The notes under the pieces: model-generated
Databases searched by the model: none
The model's input: only the letters and a program-made list of their open reading frames with translations
What the model was told of the DNA's origin: nothing
Translations under genes and position numbers: made by a program
Part shown: positions 18,427 to 28,994 of the stretch, in pieces
Numbering within the stretch: position 1 is the first letter of the stretch
Layout: each line of letters opens with the position of its first letter
Assembly: GCA_963815325.1 (NCBI GenBank)
Contig: CAWFGG010000005.1
Span: 1 to 64,000, forward strand
Length of the DNA stretch: 64,000 nt
Source: JABDII01 sp963815325
GTDB lineage: Bacteria; Gemmatimonadota; Gemmatimonadetes; Gemmatimonadales; GWC2-71-9
Direction: 5' to 3'

Positions 18427-18636
18427 GGGACTACCCCGAGTCGTTCGTGTCGTGTAGGGGGCGGCCAATATGCCCCGTAAAGAGATCCTTGGCAAGAGGC
18501 ACGCCACACCCCCCGCGAAGGCCGATTTCCGCTCGGCGCGGCCAAGCCGGTGGCCCCCACCGGGGTTTCCGCTCGAGCATTCCATAATGTAGGTTAGTCG
18601 AGCCGATGCGACATTTGCAGGAACCGAGCAGCACAG

Positions 18637-18709
18637 AGGGGGCGGTGGGACTCGAACCCACGACCTACAGATTAAAAGTCTGTTGCTCTACCGGTTGAGC
18701 TACGCCCCC
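18637..18709 (-). tRNA. tRNA-Lys (anticodon TTT)
   Basis: A 73-base cloverleaf on the minus strand. The acceptor stem is GGGGGCG/CGCCCCC, the D-arm has AGCTCAACCGGTAGAGC, the anticodon arm is CAGACTTTTAATCTG with anticodon TTT, and the T-arm is GTGGGTTCGAGTCCCAC. The apparent discriminator base is T, which is unusual. CCA is not encoded. Confidence 0.93.
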
Positions 18710-18812
18710 GACGCCCCAAACGTCGCACGGCGGTAAGCGAAACTCAAGACCGACGCACCCGGTCGCAACGGGCCGGAGCCCCTGATTTCCCGATACCGAG
18801 CTACTCATCAAC

Positions 18813-20255
18813 ATGTCAGAGGACCTGAAGCCCCGAGCCGACTCGGACCCAGACGAACCACCCGAAGCCGACGACGCCGGGTCTGAGGCCGGGCGACTGC
18901 GGCAGTGGGACGAGACCCACTTGTGGCACCCCTTCACCGCGCACGAGCGGCAAGCCGACGCGCTCATGATCGTCAAGGGTGAGGGGCATTACCTCATCGA
19001 CATCGACGGGAACCGATACCTCGACGGCATCGCCTCGCTCTCCTCCAACTCGTTCGGCCACCGTCGCCCCGAGATGGACGCCGCGATCACCGAGCAACTC
19101 GGGCGTATCGCTCACACAACCCTGTTCGGGAACGCCACGGATCAGGCGGTGACCCTGGCTCATCGCCTGGTGGAGATCGCGCCACAGGGGCTGACTCGGG
19201 TGTTCTTCTCGGACAGCCCGGCCGGGGCCGTGGAGGCGGCGCTCAAGATGGCCTACCAGTATTGGCAACAGGCGGACGGAGGGCGACACTCCGCGCGGCA
19301 GGTGTTCCTGAGCCTCGGCAACGCCTACCATGGGGATTCGATCGGCGCGCTGTCACTCGGCGGCATCGAGCGGTTCCAACAACCGTATCGGAAACTCCTC
19401 TTCACGACCCTGCACGCGCACTCGCCCTACTGCTATCGCTGCCCCAACGGATTGACGCGCGACAAATGCGTGAGCGATTGCATGAAAGAATTGGAGCAGG
19501 TCGCGTTCGACAACGCCGGCCGGATCGCCGGGATCGTCATCGAGCCGGGGCTCCAGATTCCCGGCGGCATGATCACCCAGCCGGAGGGATACCTCGCCAA
19601 GATCCATGACATCGCGGACAAGGTCGGGGCTCTGCTCATCCACGACGAGTCGATGCTGGGATTGGGCCGTTCCGGGACCATGTTCGCCTCGGAGCGGCTC
19701 GGCGTCACGCCGGATTTCCTGTGCATCGCCAACGGCCTGACCGGCGGCTACTTGCCGATGGCGGTGACGCTCACTTCAGAAAAGATCTTTCAGGCATTCG
19801 ACGGTGGGGGCGGCGGCGCCAGGGCCTTCTATCATGGCGACCCCTTCGCGGGCAACGCCCTGGCCGCGGCCGCGGCACTCGCTACCCTCGACATCTTCGA
19901 GCAGGACGGAATTCTCGACGCCTTGCCCGACAAAATCACCAGGCTGGAGCGGGAGCTGACCCGCCTCGGGCAGTTTCCGAGTGTCGGTGAGGTGCGGCAG
20001 TTCGGCCTGGCGGCGGGCATCGAGCTGGTGGCGGATGCGGCCTCGAAGAAGCCCTTTCCTCGGGAGGAGCGTCGCGGAACCAGATCAGCGATGGCTGCGC
20101 GGTCTCACGGCGCGTTCGTCGGCGCGATCGGGGATGTCGTGATTCTCATGCCGCCGCTCACCATCGAGGAGGAGGAGATCAAGCTGCTGGTCGATGCGGT
20201 GGCGGCGGGGATCGGCGAGGTGTGCGGCGCGGATGAAGGATCAGAAGAGGGGTAA
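18813..20255 (+). CDS. BioA-like class III aminotransferase homologue lacking the PLP lysine
   Basis: A 480-residue protein clearly homologous to adenosylmethionine-8-amino-7-oxononanoate aminotransferase (BioA), which makes diaminopelargonate in biotin synthesis. Family blocks are WHPFTAHERQ, YLDGIASLSSNSFGHRRP, AYHGDSIGALSLGG, IVIEPGLQIPGGM, LLIHDESMLGLGRSG and GNALAAAAALATL. However, the Schiff-base lysine (CLxKGLTGG) is Asn here, in CIANGLTGGYLP. The phosphate-binding SGS is SPA, the Thr/Ser of the second-subunit GPT/GHS loop is Pro (HGDPFAGN), and the substrate-side Trp pair is replaced by Ser. The Asp that contacts the PLP ring nitrogen is kept (HDES). It probably lacks transaminase activity and may have another role. 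No other bio gene is nearby. Confidence 0.85.
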   Translation: MSEDLKPRADSDPDEPPEADDAGSEAGRLRQWDETHLWHPFTAHERQADALMIVKGEGHYLIDIDGNRYLDGIASLSSNSFGHRRPEMDAAITEQLGRIAHTTLFGNATDQAVTLAHRLVEIAPQGLTRVFFSDSPAGAVEAALKMAYQYWQQADGGRHSARQVFLSLGNAYHGDSIGALSLGGIERFQQPYRKLLFTTLHAHSPYCYRCPNGLTRDKCVSDCMKELEQVAFDNAGRIAGIVIEPGLQIPGGMITQPEGYLAKIHDIADKVGALLIHDESMLGLGRSGTMFASERLGVTPDFLCIANGLTGGYLPMAVTLTSEKIFQAFDGGGGGARAFYHGDPFAGNALAAAAALATLDIFEQDGILDALPDKITRLERELTRLGQFPSVGEVRQFGLAAGIELVADAASKKPFPREERRGTRSAMAARSHGAFVGAIGDVVILMPPLTIEEEEIKLLVDAVAAGIGEVCGADEGSEEG

Positions 20256-20279
20256 CAAAGCCAACTCGAGAAGCACGCA

Positions 20280-20295
20280 CTAGGGAAAACCCTAA
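20280..20295. promoter_or_regulatory. TAGGG-AAAA-CCCTA palindrome
   Basis: Perfect five-base arms TAGGG/CCCTA around AAAA, in the spacer between the BioA-like gene and the accessory gene. It resembles the CTAGGG-CGTT-CCCTAG palindrome upstream of the kinase gene at 60.26 kb. Could be an operator; no direct evidence. Confidence 0.35.
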
Positions 20296-20397
20296 ACAAT
20301 TGCGGCTTGCCAGGGTAGCCTGCGTCAGTCTTTACCAAGCCTTAACTCAGTCTTCACTCCTCCTTCCCTAGCGCCGACCGACCTTGGCTGCCGATCC

Positions 20398-21973
20398 ATG
20401 TGGTACGACCTCCCGCCCGCCATGTTCCCTCCCCCCGACGACCTGAATTGGCCGGCCGACAGCACCGTGTGAATCGAAGGCAACCCCTGGGGCCTCGGCG
20501 TCCCGGGGCAGTCGGGGGGATTCTACGCCACGGGGATCATCTCCGGCCTGGCTCCGGCCGATACCTTCACCTGGTCCGTCGAAGTGCAGCGAACCGCATC
20601 AGGTGGCGGTGGCATCTATGGTGTGACATCCTTCATCGGGATTCGGCAACCCGCCGGGCACCAGGCGCTTGCTGACACAGCAGGAATTGGCCAACGGCAC
20701 CAAGCGGCTCCTCTCGATTGACGTGACCGCCGATTCTACGGGTTCGGCAACACTCGAGTTCGGGGTGTTTCGCATCGAATACGGCGAGAAGGCCTACGAA
20801 ACGCAGTGGGGCAACATGACTGGGCCGTATATCGATCCGTGCCTCCCGGCTGGGGCTGGCGCAGCGGCGGCCCAATCTTGCGGTCCACCCTCCCTCACGT
20901 GTGGCCCGGGAGATGGTATCCTCGGGGGCCCGGTTGTACGAGGGGACTCGGCAACCTGCCGGATTAACGGTACGGTAGATTCGGTAGCGGGGTGGGAATT
21001 CGAAGGCCTTTTACCGAAAGGCCTATTAGTTGTGGTACCAAGTGCCTCTACTGACACCATATGGTCCGGAACCGCTGTAGCAGCCGGAAAAGTCAGTGCC
21101 ATAGTCATCGCCAACGGAGTTACAGACACCCTGACTGACACTCTCAAGGTGACGCGCCGTCCATGGAGTTGGGACCCCGCCTCGCATTGGGACTTCAAGG
21201 CTGACACGATTCTCCCTGCCGGCACTCCCGACTCAGCCTGTGGCTACTACCCGAACTACGCACCGTATCCCGGTCAGTTAGCACTCAACTCTAGGCAGTC
21301 CCATTGTGCATCCACGGGGATCCTGGATCCTGACATCACCATAAATCCCGATTCTGGCTACATTTCAGCTGAGGTACAGGATTCCGGTCCCAATGGCGGC
21401 ATTTGGTATGTCGAAGCCGTGCAATATCGCATTGAACGCGCCTCATCGCTGAACCCGTATCTCAGGCAGGGCAAGAGTGACACTCTTCAGCAGGGCGCTC
21501 TCACTCAACAATGCCGCAAGGCCCTTGGGATAGGGAAGAACCAGCCAAACATCGTAAACTTTTACGATTACAATACGAAATGCGAGAAGCTGGGGTTGGA
21601 TACGACGATGTTCCCAGCGCTCTTGAATCACGAAGGATATGGCACGCTTGGCCCCACAAATGTAGCCGCCAATGGACATCAAGCCAGGATAGAGTTGGCC
21701 GCGAGCGACACTGTAAACGACCCGTTCCTTGGTCTTGAGCCCATGCTGGATGCCGACTCATCCAACTTGGCCATCCAGGTTGGCATAGCCGTATATGACA
21801 TCGAGGGGAGACTCATAGCTGGTGCGGACAACAACCATGTCTACGTCCACAGCAACTGGTCCGATCCACTCTGCGCTGCCTGGTTCTATGATCCCACCAA
21901 TTACTACAATAATCGAAGTCCCGAGTTTGTCGGCATTCCGCTATGGTACCCTGGGACCAGGTGCCGCATCTGA
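20398..21973 (+). pseudogene. Hypothetical exported-type protein, broken by a stop and a frameshift
   Basis: The long intact part (from about 20660 to the stop) encodes about 435 residues rich in Asp, Thr, Ser and beta-strand patterns (RLLSIDVTADSTGSATLEFG, ARIELAASDTVNDPF, IAVYDIEGRLIAGADNNHVY), with several Cys. In-frame coding upstream (WYDLPPAMFPPP, then IEGNPWGLGVPG, FTWSVEVQRTASGGG) is interrupted by TGA at 20470, likely once TGG, and by an extra G in the GGG run near 20657. No signal peptide is found, so the 5' end may be missing. It lies in an AT-richer patch and the family is not recognised. Probably a decayed or mis-sequenced secreted protein gene. Confidence 0.5.
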
Positions 21974-22024
21974 CTGTCTGTTCAACGGTCGCGCGATCAC
22001 TTACTCGTTGGAGGCATTGCACAG

Positions 22025-22651
22025 ATGAGATTCTCCATATTGAGCGGGTTGTTGCTCCTGTTCAGTCTGCAGCCCGTAGCCGCTCAGGGGCAGGCGGAGG
22101 CCGCACTGGCCTGCTTGAGACAGACACATTCGGCAGGCAAAGCTTGTGAGCATTCGCCCACCCTCTCCGTGGTGATGATTCTAGAAGATCCCGACGGATA
22201 CAGTCGGCCTGTGGTCACGACTTTGCTCGACGGATTGGAAGACCTCGCCCTCGACTCCGATGAGAACGTGCGGGGCGTGGCGGTTGCGTCGCTTATGACG
22301 CCAGGACGGAAGGTCGCTGGGTCACCAACAATAAGAGGCATCGTGGACAGACTTAGCCGGGTGTATCATCAATCACGCGACTACGGGGTGCGTACACTTA
22401 TCGTATCACAAATGCACCTTCAGATTGAAGAGGCGGAAGCCGCCGCATTCCTCGAAGCCGTAGCACAGGAAGACAACTCACTCGACAGTGGCTCGGATCG
22501 ACCTCCCGCACATACAGCTCTGGTTTCACTGACCCGAATGGGCCCGCGAGGGCAGGCCGTCCTTGAGAGACTCCACGCACAAGGGACAGTACCGGGTATT
22601 GCCAAGGGATACCTGGAGTACCTCAAGCAGAGAGACTTCCAGCCCGACTAG
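22025..22651 (+). CDS. Secreted HEAT-like repeat protein, hypothetical
   Basis: A 208-residue protein with a clear signal peptide (FSILSGLLLLFSLQPVAAQG, cleavage after AQG likely). The mature part is helical, with repeated motifs resembling HEAT/armadillo units: LLDGLEDLALDSDENVRGVA, IRGIVDRLSRVYHQS, YGVRTLIVSQ, ALVSLTRMG. A Cys pair in ACLRQTHSAGKAC may form a disulfide. It follows the broken accessory gene by 51 bases and shares its lower GC. Function unknown. Confidence 0.6.
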   Translation: MRFSILSGLLLLFSLQPVAAQGQAEAALACLRQTHSAGKACEHSPTLSVVMILEDPDGYSRPVVTTLLDGLEDLALDSDENVRGVAVASLMTPGRKVAGSPTIRGIVDRLSRVYHQSRDYGVRTLIVSQMHLQIEEAEAAAFLEAVAQEDNSLDSGSDRPPAHTALVSLTRMGPRGQAVLERLHAQGTVPGIAKGYLEYLKQRDFQPD

Positions 22652-22677
22652 GAGGGATTAAACGCCTCCCACGTAGC

Positions 22678-23346
22678 TCACAGGTCGAGCCCGAGTTGAC
22701 TCACCGGCTCGAAGCTGAACCGGTGATGCGCCGTGGCGCCGCTCGTGGCGATCGCCTCGCGATGCTCCGCCGTCCCATACCCCATGTTGGAATCCCACCC
22801 ATAAGCCGGATGCCGCCGCGCCAGCCGGCACATCAACTCGTCGCGGACTGTCTTGGCCACCACACCGGCCGCGGCCACCGAGTAGCACAATGCGTCGCCA
22901 TCGACTAATGCCTCGTGCGGCATGCCCAGCTCGGGCATGGGAAGCCCGTCGAGCAGGATGGTGACATCGGATGGAAGCGGATCAGTCGGCTGGTCGAGGA
23001 TGCCGGCAATGCGGCAGGCGCGGAAGACGGCGCGGCGCATGGCCAGCGCCGTGGCACGCCGGATGTTGAGGCGATCGATTTCCTTGGTTGAGGCCGCTCC
23101 AACGCCGATCGCGCGGGCGCGATCGCGGATCCGCTCGGCCAGCTTCCGGCGTTTCGCCGCGGGCAGTTCCTTGCTGTCCCGCACCCCGCGCACCCGGCGC
23201 ACCCGCGCCGGAAACAAGACGGCCGCGGCCACCACTGGTCCTGCCAGGGGGCCGCGGCCGACTTCATCCACACCGATCAACACCCGCTCCTCCGCCCAGA
23301 GCGCGGCTTCGCGCCGCAGCGACGGGGCGGGAGCGCGCGGGGCCAT
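22678..23346 (-). CDS. rnhB: Ribonuclease HII
   Basis: A 222-residue RNase HII that cleaves RNA in RNA-DNA hybrids and removes misincorporated ribonucleotides. Catalytic acidic residues are in GVDEVGRGPLAGPVV (Asp-Glu), ILLDG and the AKTVRDELM block, and DSKELPAAKR is the usual second motif. GYGTAEHREAI near the end matches the family. Last gene of the ffh-rpsP-rimM-trmD-rplS-rnhB operon, starting two bases after rplS. Confidence 0.93.
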   Translation of the reverse strand: MAPRAPAPSLRREAALWAEERVLIGVDEVGRGPLAGPVVAAAVLFPARVRRVRGVRDSKELPAAKRRKLAERIRDRARAIGVGAASTKEIDRLNIRRATALAMRRAVFRACRIAGILDQPTDPLPSDVTILLDGLPMPELGMPHEALVDGDALCYSVAAAGVVAKTVRDELMCRLARRHPAYGWDSNMGYGTAEHREAIATSGATAHHRFSFEPVSQLGLDL

Positions 23347-23348
23347 CG

Positions 23349-23696
23349 TTACTTCTCGCGCTTCTCCTGAATGCGTGCGGCCTTGCCGCTCAGCTCGCGC
23401 AGGTAGTACAGCTTGGCCTGCCGGACCCGTCCGCGCCGGACCAGCTCGATGGAGGCAATCGAGGGGCTATGGAGCGGGAAGATGCGCTCGACCCCGACGC
23501 CGGCCGAGATCTTTCGCACCGTGAAGGTCTCGCTGATACCGCCGCCACGGCGGGCGATCACGTTGCCCTCGAAGGCCTGGAGCCGCTCCTTGTCCCCTTC
23601 GCGCACGCGCACCATGACGCGCACCGTGTCGCCGGCGGCGAAGTGCGGGAGATCCTCGCGAATCCCCGTCTGTTCTATCGTAGCCATCCGACCCAT
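23349..23696 (-). CDS. rplS: 50S ribosomal protein L19
   Basis: A 115-residue L19, a protein at the 30S-50S interface. Recognisable blocks are FAAGDTVRVMVRVREGDKER, LQAFEGNVIARRGGGISETF, FTVRKISAGVGVERIFPLHSP and RAKLYYLRELSGKAARI-type (here RQAKLYYLREL). ATG is preceded by GGAGG at eight bases. Intact and normal in length, in its usual place between trmD and rnhB. Confidence 0.96.
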   Translation of the reverse strand: MGRMATIEQTGIREDLPHFAAGDTVRVMVRVREGDKERLQAFEGNVIARRGGGISETFTVRKISAGVGVERIFPLHSPSIASIELVRRGRVRQAKLYYLRELSGKAARIQEKREK

Positions 23697-23749
23697 GATT
23701 TCATCCTCCGCGCCACCCGGCGCTGTCGCCAGTAAGATAGTCGTTCCCG

Positions 23750-24433
23750 TCAGCGTTCGGCATCGTCGGAGCGGGCACCGGGCCGTCGCTCGGTCGAGAG
23801 TCGCTGCCCCTCACGCTCGCGCCACGCCTCGATCTCCGCATGGTTGCCGGAGAGCAGTACTTCGGGCACTCGCAACCCACGGTACTCGGCCGGGCGCGTG
23901 TAGCTCGGCGGGCTCAGGAGCCCGTCGTAGTGCGAATCGGAGCTGGCCGATTCGTGATCGCCCAAGGCCCCCGGCAGAAGTCGCACCACCGCATCGATGA
24001 CACACATCGCGGCCGGCTCGCCACCCGACAGGACAAACTCCCCGATGGAGAACTCGTCCGTCGCCAATCCGTCGGCCACCCGCTGGTCCACGTCCTTATA
24101 GTGGCCGCAGAGGAGCGTCACCCGTTCCTCGAGCGACAACCGCACGGCGTCGCGATGAGTGAACGGACGTCCTCTGGCGGACAACAGCACGATCGGCCCG
24201 GTCGGGGCCAGGGCATCCACCGCCTCGAAGAACGGCTCCGGCTTGAGCACCATCCCGGCGCCGCCGCCGTAGGCATAGTCGTCCACCGTCTGATGCCGGT
24301 CGTGCGTGAACTCCCTGAGCTGCACCAGCCGGTACTCCACCAGCTCCTTCGCCCTCGCGCGTCCGAGGATGCTCGTGCTCAGATAGGGCTCGAACACCTC
24401 GGGAAACAACGTGACGACATCGATCCGCAGCAT
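23750..24433 (-). CDS. trmD: tRNA (guanine-N1)-methyltransferase
   Basis: A 227-residue TrmD, which methylates G37 of tRNAs to prevent frameshifting and uses a trefoil-knot SAM site. Signatures are LRIDVVTLFPEVFEPYL, REFTHDRHQTVDDYAYGGGAGMV, LLCGHYKDVDQRVADG, EFSIGEFVLSGGEPAA and LLSPPSYTRPAEYRG. I take ATG before LRIDVV; a TTG two codons upstream is less likely. Operon position 4 of 6. Confidence 0.96.
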   Translation of the reverse strand: MLRIDVVTLFPEVFEPYLSTSILGRARAKELVEYRLVQLREFTHDRHQTVDDYAYGGGAGMVLKPEPFFEAVDALAPTGPIVLLSARGRPFTHRDAVRLSLEERVTLLCGHYKDVDQRVADGLATDEFSIGEFVLSGGEPAAMCVIDAVVRLLPGALGDHESASSDSHYDGLLSPPSYTRPAEYRGLRVPEVLLSGNHAEIEAWREREGQRLSTERRPGARSDDAER

Positions 24434-24462
24434 CGCCAAGGCGCCTCAGGCGGGGGCGGCAT

Positions 24463-24999
24463 TCACTCGATCAAACCCTCGGGTACCGTCACCGTCAATG
24501 CCCGCTGGTCGCGGTTTACCTCGTGCACGAATTCCTGTCGGTACGGCAACAGGAATTCCCGCTTGGGACCCTGCACTTCGAGCGTCAATCCCGACGGCAG
24601 CTCGTACAGCTCGGAGACCACACCGATCGCGGTCCCGTCGGCCGTCCGGACCGAGAACCCCACCAACTCGTGGGTGTACATCTCGTCGTCGGCCGGAGGC
24701 GACAGGTCCGCCGCGTCCGCGGCGACCAGGACCCCGCGAAACGCGGGCAACGCCTCCAGTGCCGTCCTGCTGTCGATACCCTCGAACTTGAGCAACCACT
24801 CGCGGTGGTGGCCCCGTCCGCGTTCGATCGTGAGCGCCTCGCCCACGTCGTTCCCCGCCAGATCCACCATCCATAACCGCCGGCCCGGCTGGAACACCTC
24901 GTCCGGGCTATCCGTCAACGGAAACACCGCACACTCACCCTTGAGACCATGCGGTTTCCGCAGCCGTCCGACGACGAGGCGGCGTGCGGCCTCCGCCAT
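24463..24999 (-). CDS. rimM: Ribosome maturation factor RimM
   Basis: A 178-residue RimM that assists 30S head assembly around S19. The N-terminal barrel starts LVVGRLRKPHGLKGECAVF, the central part has VDLAGNDVGEALTIERG, and the C-terminal PRC-barrel contains HELVGFSVRTADGTAIGVV and FLLPYRQEFVHEV. Its start codon overlaps the rpsP stop by one base, indicating translational coupling. Confidence 0.94.
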   Translation of the reverse strand: MAEAARRLVVGRLRKPHGLKGECAVFPLTDSPDEVFQPGRRLWMVDLAGNDVGEALTIERGRGHHREWLLKFEGIDSRTALEALPAFRGVLVAADAADLSPPADDEMYTHELVGFSVRTADGTAIGVVSELYELPSGLTLEVQGPKREFLLPYRQEFVHEVNRDQRALTVTVPEGLIE

Positions 25000-25256
25000 T
25001 AGGACGGTGTGGTCTGGTAGACTCCGGCCTGCTTGAACAACGATTCGACCGTCTCGGACGTCGTTGCCCCTTTCGCGAGCCATTCCCGGGCGCGGTCGGT
25101 ATCGACCGTGAACTGCTGGGTCTTGGCCGCCGGGGTATAGGTGCCGAGTATCTCGATGAAGCGGCCGTCGCGCGGGGCGCGCTTGTCGGCGACGACGATA
25201 CGGTACATCGGCAGCTTCTTTCGGCCGACGCGGCGGAGACGGATGCGTGTTGCCAT
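24999..25256 (-). CDS. rpsP: 30S ribosomal protein S16
   Basis: An 85-residue S16 needed for 30S assembly. The sequence ATRIRLRRVGRKKLPMYRIV, then VADKRAPRDGRFIEILGTY and a GATTSETVESLFKQAGV tail are diagnostic. It starts 23 bases after the ffh stop and overlaps rimM by one base. Open and normal in length, in contrast to the adjacent ffh frame. Confidence 0.96.
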   Translation of the reverse strand: MATRIRLRRVGRKKLPMYRIVVADKRAPRDGRFIEILGTYTPAAKTQQFTVDTDRAREWLAKGATTSETVESLFKQAGVYQTTPS

Positions 25257-25279
25257 AATGTGACTACCTCGCGAGAGTC

Positions 25280-26609
<1,330 letters not shown>

Positions 26610-26675
26610 AAGCCCAGGGTTAAACGGGATACGCGGGGGAGAGCAAGGAGAACGGAGCCTCGATCGATGGCCGGC

Positions 26676-26735
26676 TTGGCGGTTGGGCGGTTGGGCGGTT
26701 CGGCGGTTCGGCGGTCAGGCAGTTCGGTCGGTTCC
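26676..26735 (+). repeat. Short tandem GCGGTT-type repeat upstream of ffh
   Basis: About six consecutive seven- to eight-base units of the form GCGGTTGG / GCGGTTCG, degenerating at the end. It lies in the 275-base spacer upstream of ffh. Such simple repeats vary in copy number; no further function is evident. Confidence 0.6.
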
Positions 26736-26884
26736 GGCGCGTCCGCACTACCCCACGGATGACGCATTCGCTTAGTTCTCCACAGCGCGATTTGGAACCT
26801 GCGTTTAGCGCACCTACTCCTGCCGCTTTGGTTTCCCATTTTCACAGCAGTGGATTCTGCGAACGTGGCCCTATCAGAGATTCG

Positions 26885-27234
26885 ATGCGTGGAAAGTGGC
26901 TCGTCGACCTGACTCTCGATGTTTACCATGTCACAAAGAGATGGCCCGCCGAGGAGCGGTTTGCCTCACCGCCACAGGTCCGAAGAGCTGCCATTCGATA
27001 ACGCGCCAACATCGCTGAAGGTTCCGCGAAACGAGGGTCCAGGGGATTTCGCCGCAGTACCTGGATATATCGATCGGTTCGCTGGCCGAACTCTCCGTAT
27101 TCGCTTCTACTCGCGGAAGGACCTGGCTGTCTGTGGGCTTGGAGGCGAGCGGACGGCAGGCAAGCCCGAAGTTCCGGACCAGCCGAGTCGTGGGTCTCTA
27201 CCGTTCGATTTCGGGAAGGAGTCTTGGTCGATGA
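26885..27234 (+). pseudogene. Four-helix-bundle (S23/IVP-like) protein, frameshifted
   Basis: Pieces in several frames match the four-helix-bundle family related to proteins encoded in 23S rRNA intervening sequences. ATG starts MRGKWLVDLTLDVYHVTKRW, then PAEERF and QVRRAAI. A shifted frame gives NIAEGSAKRGS, and another gives a GSLAELSVLL-like stretch and a KDL segment. The span of about 350 bases fits the usual 115-125 residues. The end point is approximate because the last frame is uncertain. Stand-alone copies have no well-established function. It sits in the indel-rich stretch, so it may be intact in the real genome. Confidence 0.6.
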
Positions 27235-27343
27235 GCGGAGCGCGAACACGCTCGTGGCCCGCCGAACCGCCCCGCCGCCGATCCGCCGAGACGGGTGCCA
27301 CCAGCCCTTCCCCGAAGCCGCGTTCCCACCCATTCTTTCCCCC

Positions 27344-28916
27344 ATGGATCCCCAGACCCTGCTGACCTGGATCATCACGGTCCTGGTCGGATCGCTCTCG
27401 GGCGGGTTCACCAGCCGCCGCCGGTGGCCTATCTGGTGTTGTCGTCGTCATATCTGACCAGCGGCGGGGGTTGGGCCGTTGACGATCACGGCGCCATCCC
27501 CAGGAGCAGGTGGTTGGCCATTAGCATCGGGAAAACGGTCGGGTAGAAGCTGCTGACGGCCGAGGACTGGCTGCGTTGTAGCGCGCCGGAAATCGATACA
27601 GGCCTTCACGGCCAGGAACGCTCGATAGCATCCGAACGATCTCCTGGAAGCGGATCGCGGCCCGCTCAAGAGCCGACCTGAGCCCTGACATGGCCGCCTC
27701 GCTCGATGGCGCCATTGGCACCCTGGGCGAGAAGGTGTCATTGCGGTTGGTCGAGTATGCCCAAACGCCCGCATTTGCCGGGCTCATGAAGCGGGTGGAT
27801 TCAGAAGCTCCAGGATGAGGTCGGCCACAAGCCCATCGCGGGGATTCTCACCGCCGACCGGCGGACGCACTTGGCGGAACGAAGGTGGACGCCGGGTGTA
27901 CAGCAGCTTGCCGACGGGCCGGAACTGGAGCGTACCCTTCGTCATTCTGGATGCGCAGCTCGATCGCCTGGCAGGCGACACCGAGCCGCTCATCGAGCGC
28001 CTCCCATTCGGCTGGTGGGTAGGCGGGTCGAGCAGGCGATCACCGATTACGACCGGTCGCGCCGGAGCGTGATCGCGGCGTGCTCGCCGATCCCGAGGCC
28101 AAGAGTCGCGTGCGCGTGGCGCTCCGCCAGGCATTCGACGGTTCGATCCGGGGGTTTCGCCGTCCACGAGCGGCTCCTGGCCTGGAACGCCGCCCGTGGC
28201 GCCGCACAGCACGTTTGTGTGGTGTGCTGGTACATATCATCGAGCGCGACGGGGTCGAGCGAGCTCGCTGGCACCATCAGCATCGCCGGCAGACGCGCGA
28301 GCAGTTCGAACAGCAGGGCGGCAACGCCGCGATCGTGGAACATTCTGCATCCCGCTGAGCGAGGCGGTGTGCCCGGCCGGCCTGGAGCGGCGGGCGCGGT
28401 GGCCAGGACCCGGGCGACCGGTTGGTGAAGGTGACGTGTGGTCGCCGACCCGATCGGGTCATCGCGCGCACGGTCGATCGCGCCTCCGGCGGCGGCGCAG
28501 CGTACGGGCGGCGTGCTGCACGTCCTGCCGGCCGCAGCGGGTCCCACAGCTCCTGGGAGACTCCGTCGCCACCGAGAAGGCCAAGGTGGTGGTTCGCGAC
28601 GCCACGCAGTCGGTTCACCATCGCCTTTCCGTCGCTCGCCGCCCCGCGGCCGTCGGCGAGGACAGGAGAGGGGATGCGCGCGCGCGGCATGACCGACGCA
28701 GCGTGGGATGCGTACGCGCCAACAGGTGCCGGCATCGCGGAGCAGTTCAGCGTCCAGGAGATGGTCGAGAAGAAGGTTCTCGGATTCTCGACCCAGCGCA
28801 TGGAGGAGATCGTGGCGGGGTGAGCCAGCGCGAGCGACATCTATCGTGCGGATCGGGTACATGCTGGGCGCACGATCGGCCTGGTCGCCTTCCTGATCAA
28901 CCAACTGCTCGCCTGA
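27344..28916 (+). pseudogene. DUF445-family membrane protein, frame broken by many indels
   Basis: Fragments scattered over three frames follow the order of the DUF445 family. The start MDPQTLLTWIITVLVGSLSG is an N-terminal membrane helix. GAIPRSRWLAISIGKTVG is followed by KLLTAEDW, then KPIAGILTADRR-like and ELERTL stretches, QLDRLAGDTEPLIERLP, VLADPEAKSRVRVALRQAFD, and finally SVQEMVEKKVLGFSTQRMEE and IGLVAFLINQLLA, a C-terminal helix. The span is equivalent to about 524 codons, within the family range. More than a dozen small indels are needed to read through. As with ffh, sequence error seems likelier than decay. Function of DUF445 is unknown. Confidence 0.65.
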
Positions 28917-28994
28917 GCGGATGCCGGAGCCCCCACCTTCGCCTACCGCTTCAGTTTCCCAGGATGCTCCCACTCGGCCGTTCCCCGACCGTGG

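Noticed and set aside
26676..26735. Possible CRISPR-like repeats
   Set aside because: Units are only seven to eight bases with no spacers; this is a simple tandem repeat.
27400..27480. A short stretch (VAYLVLSSSYLTSGGGWAVD) resembling the end of a short-chain dehydrogenase
   Set aside because: The surrounding fragments fit DUF445 better in order and spacing, and no Rossmann motif precedes it.
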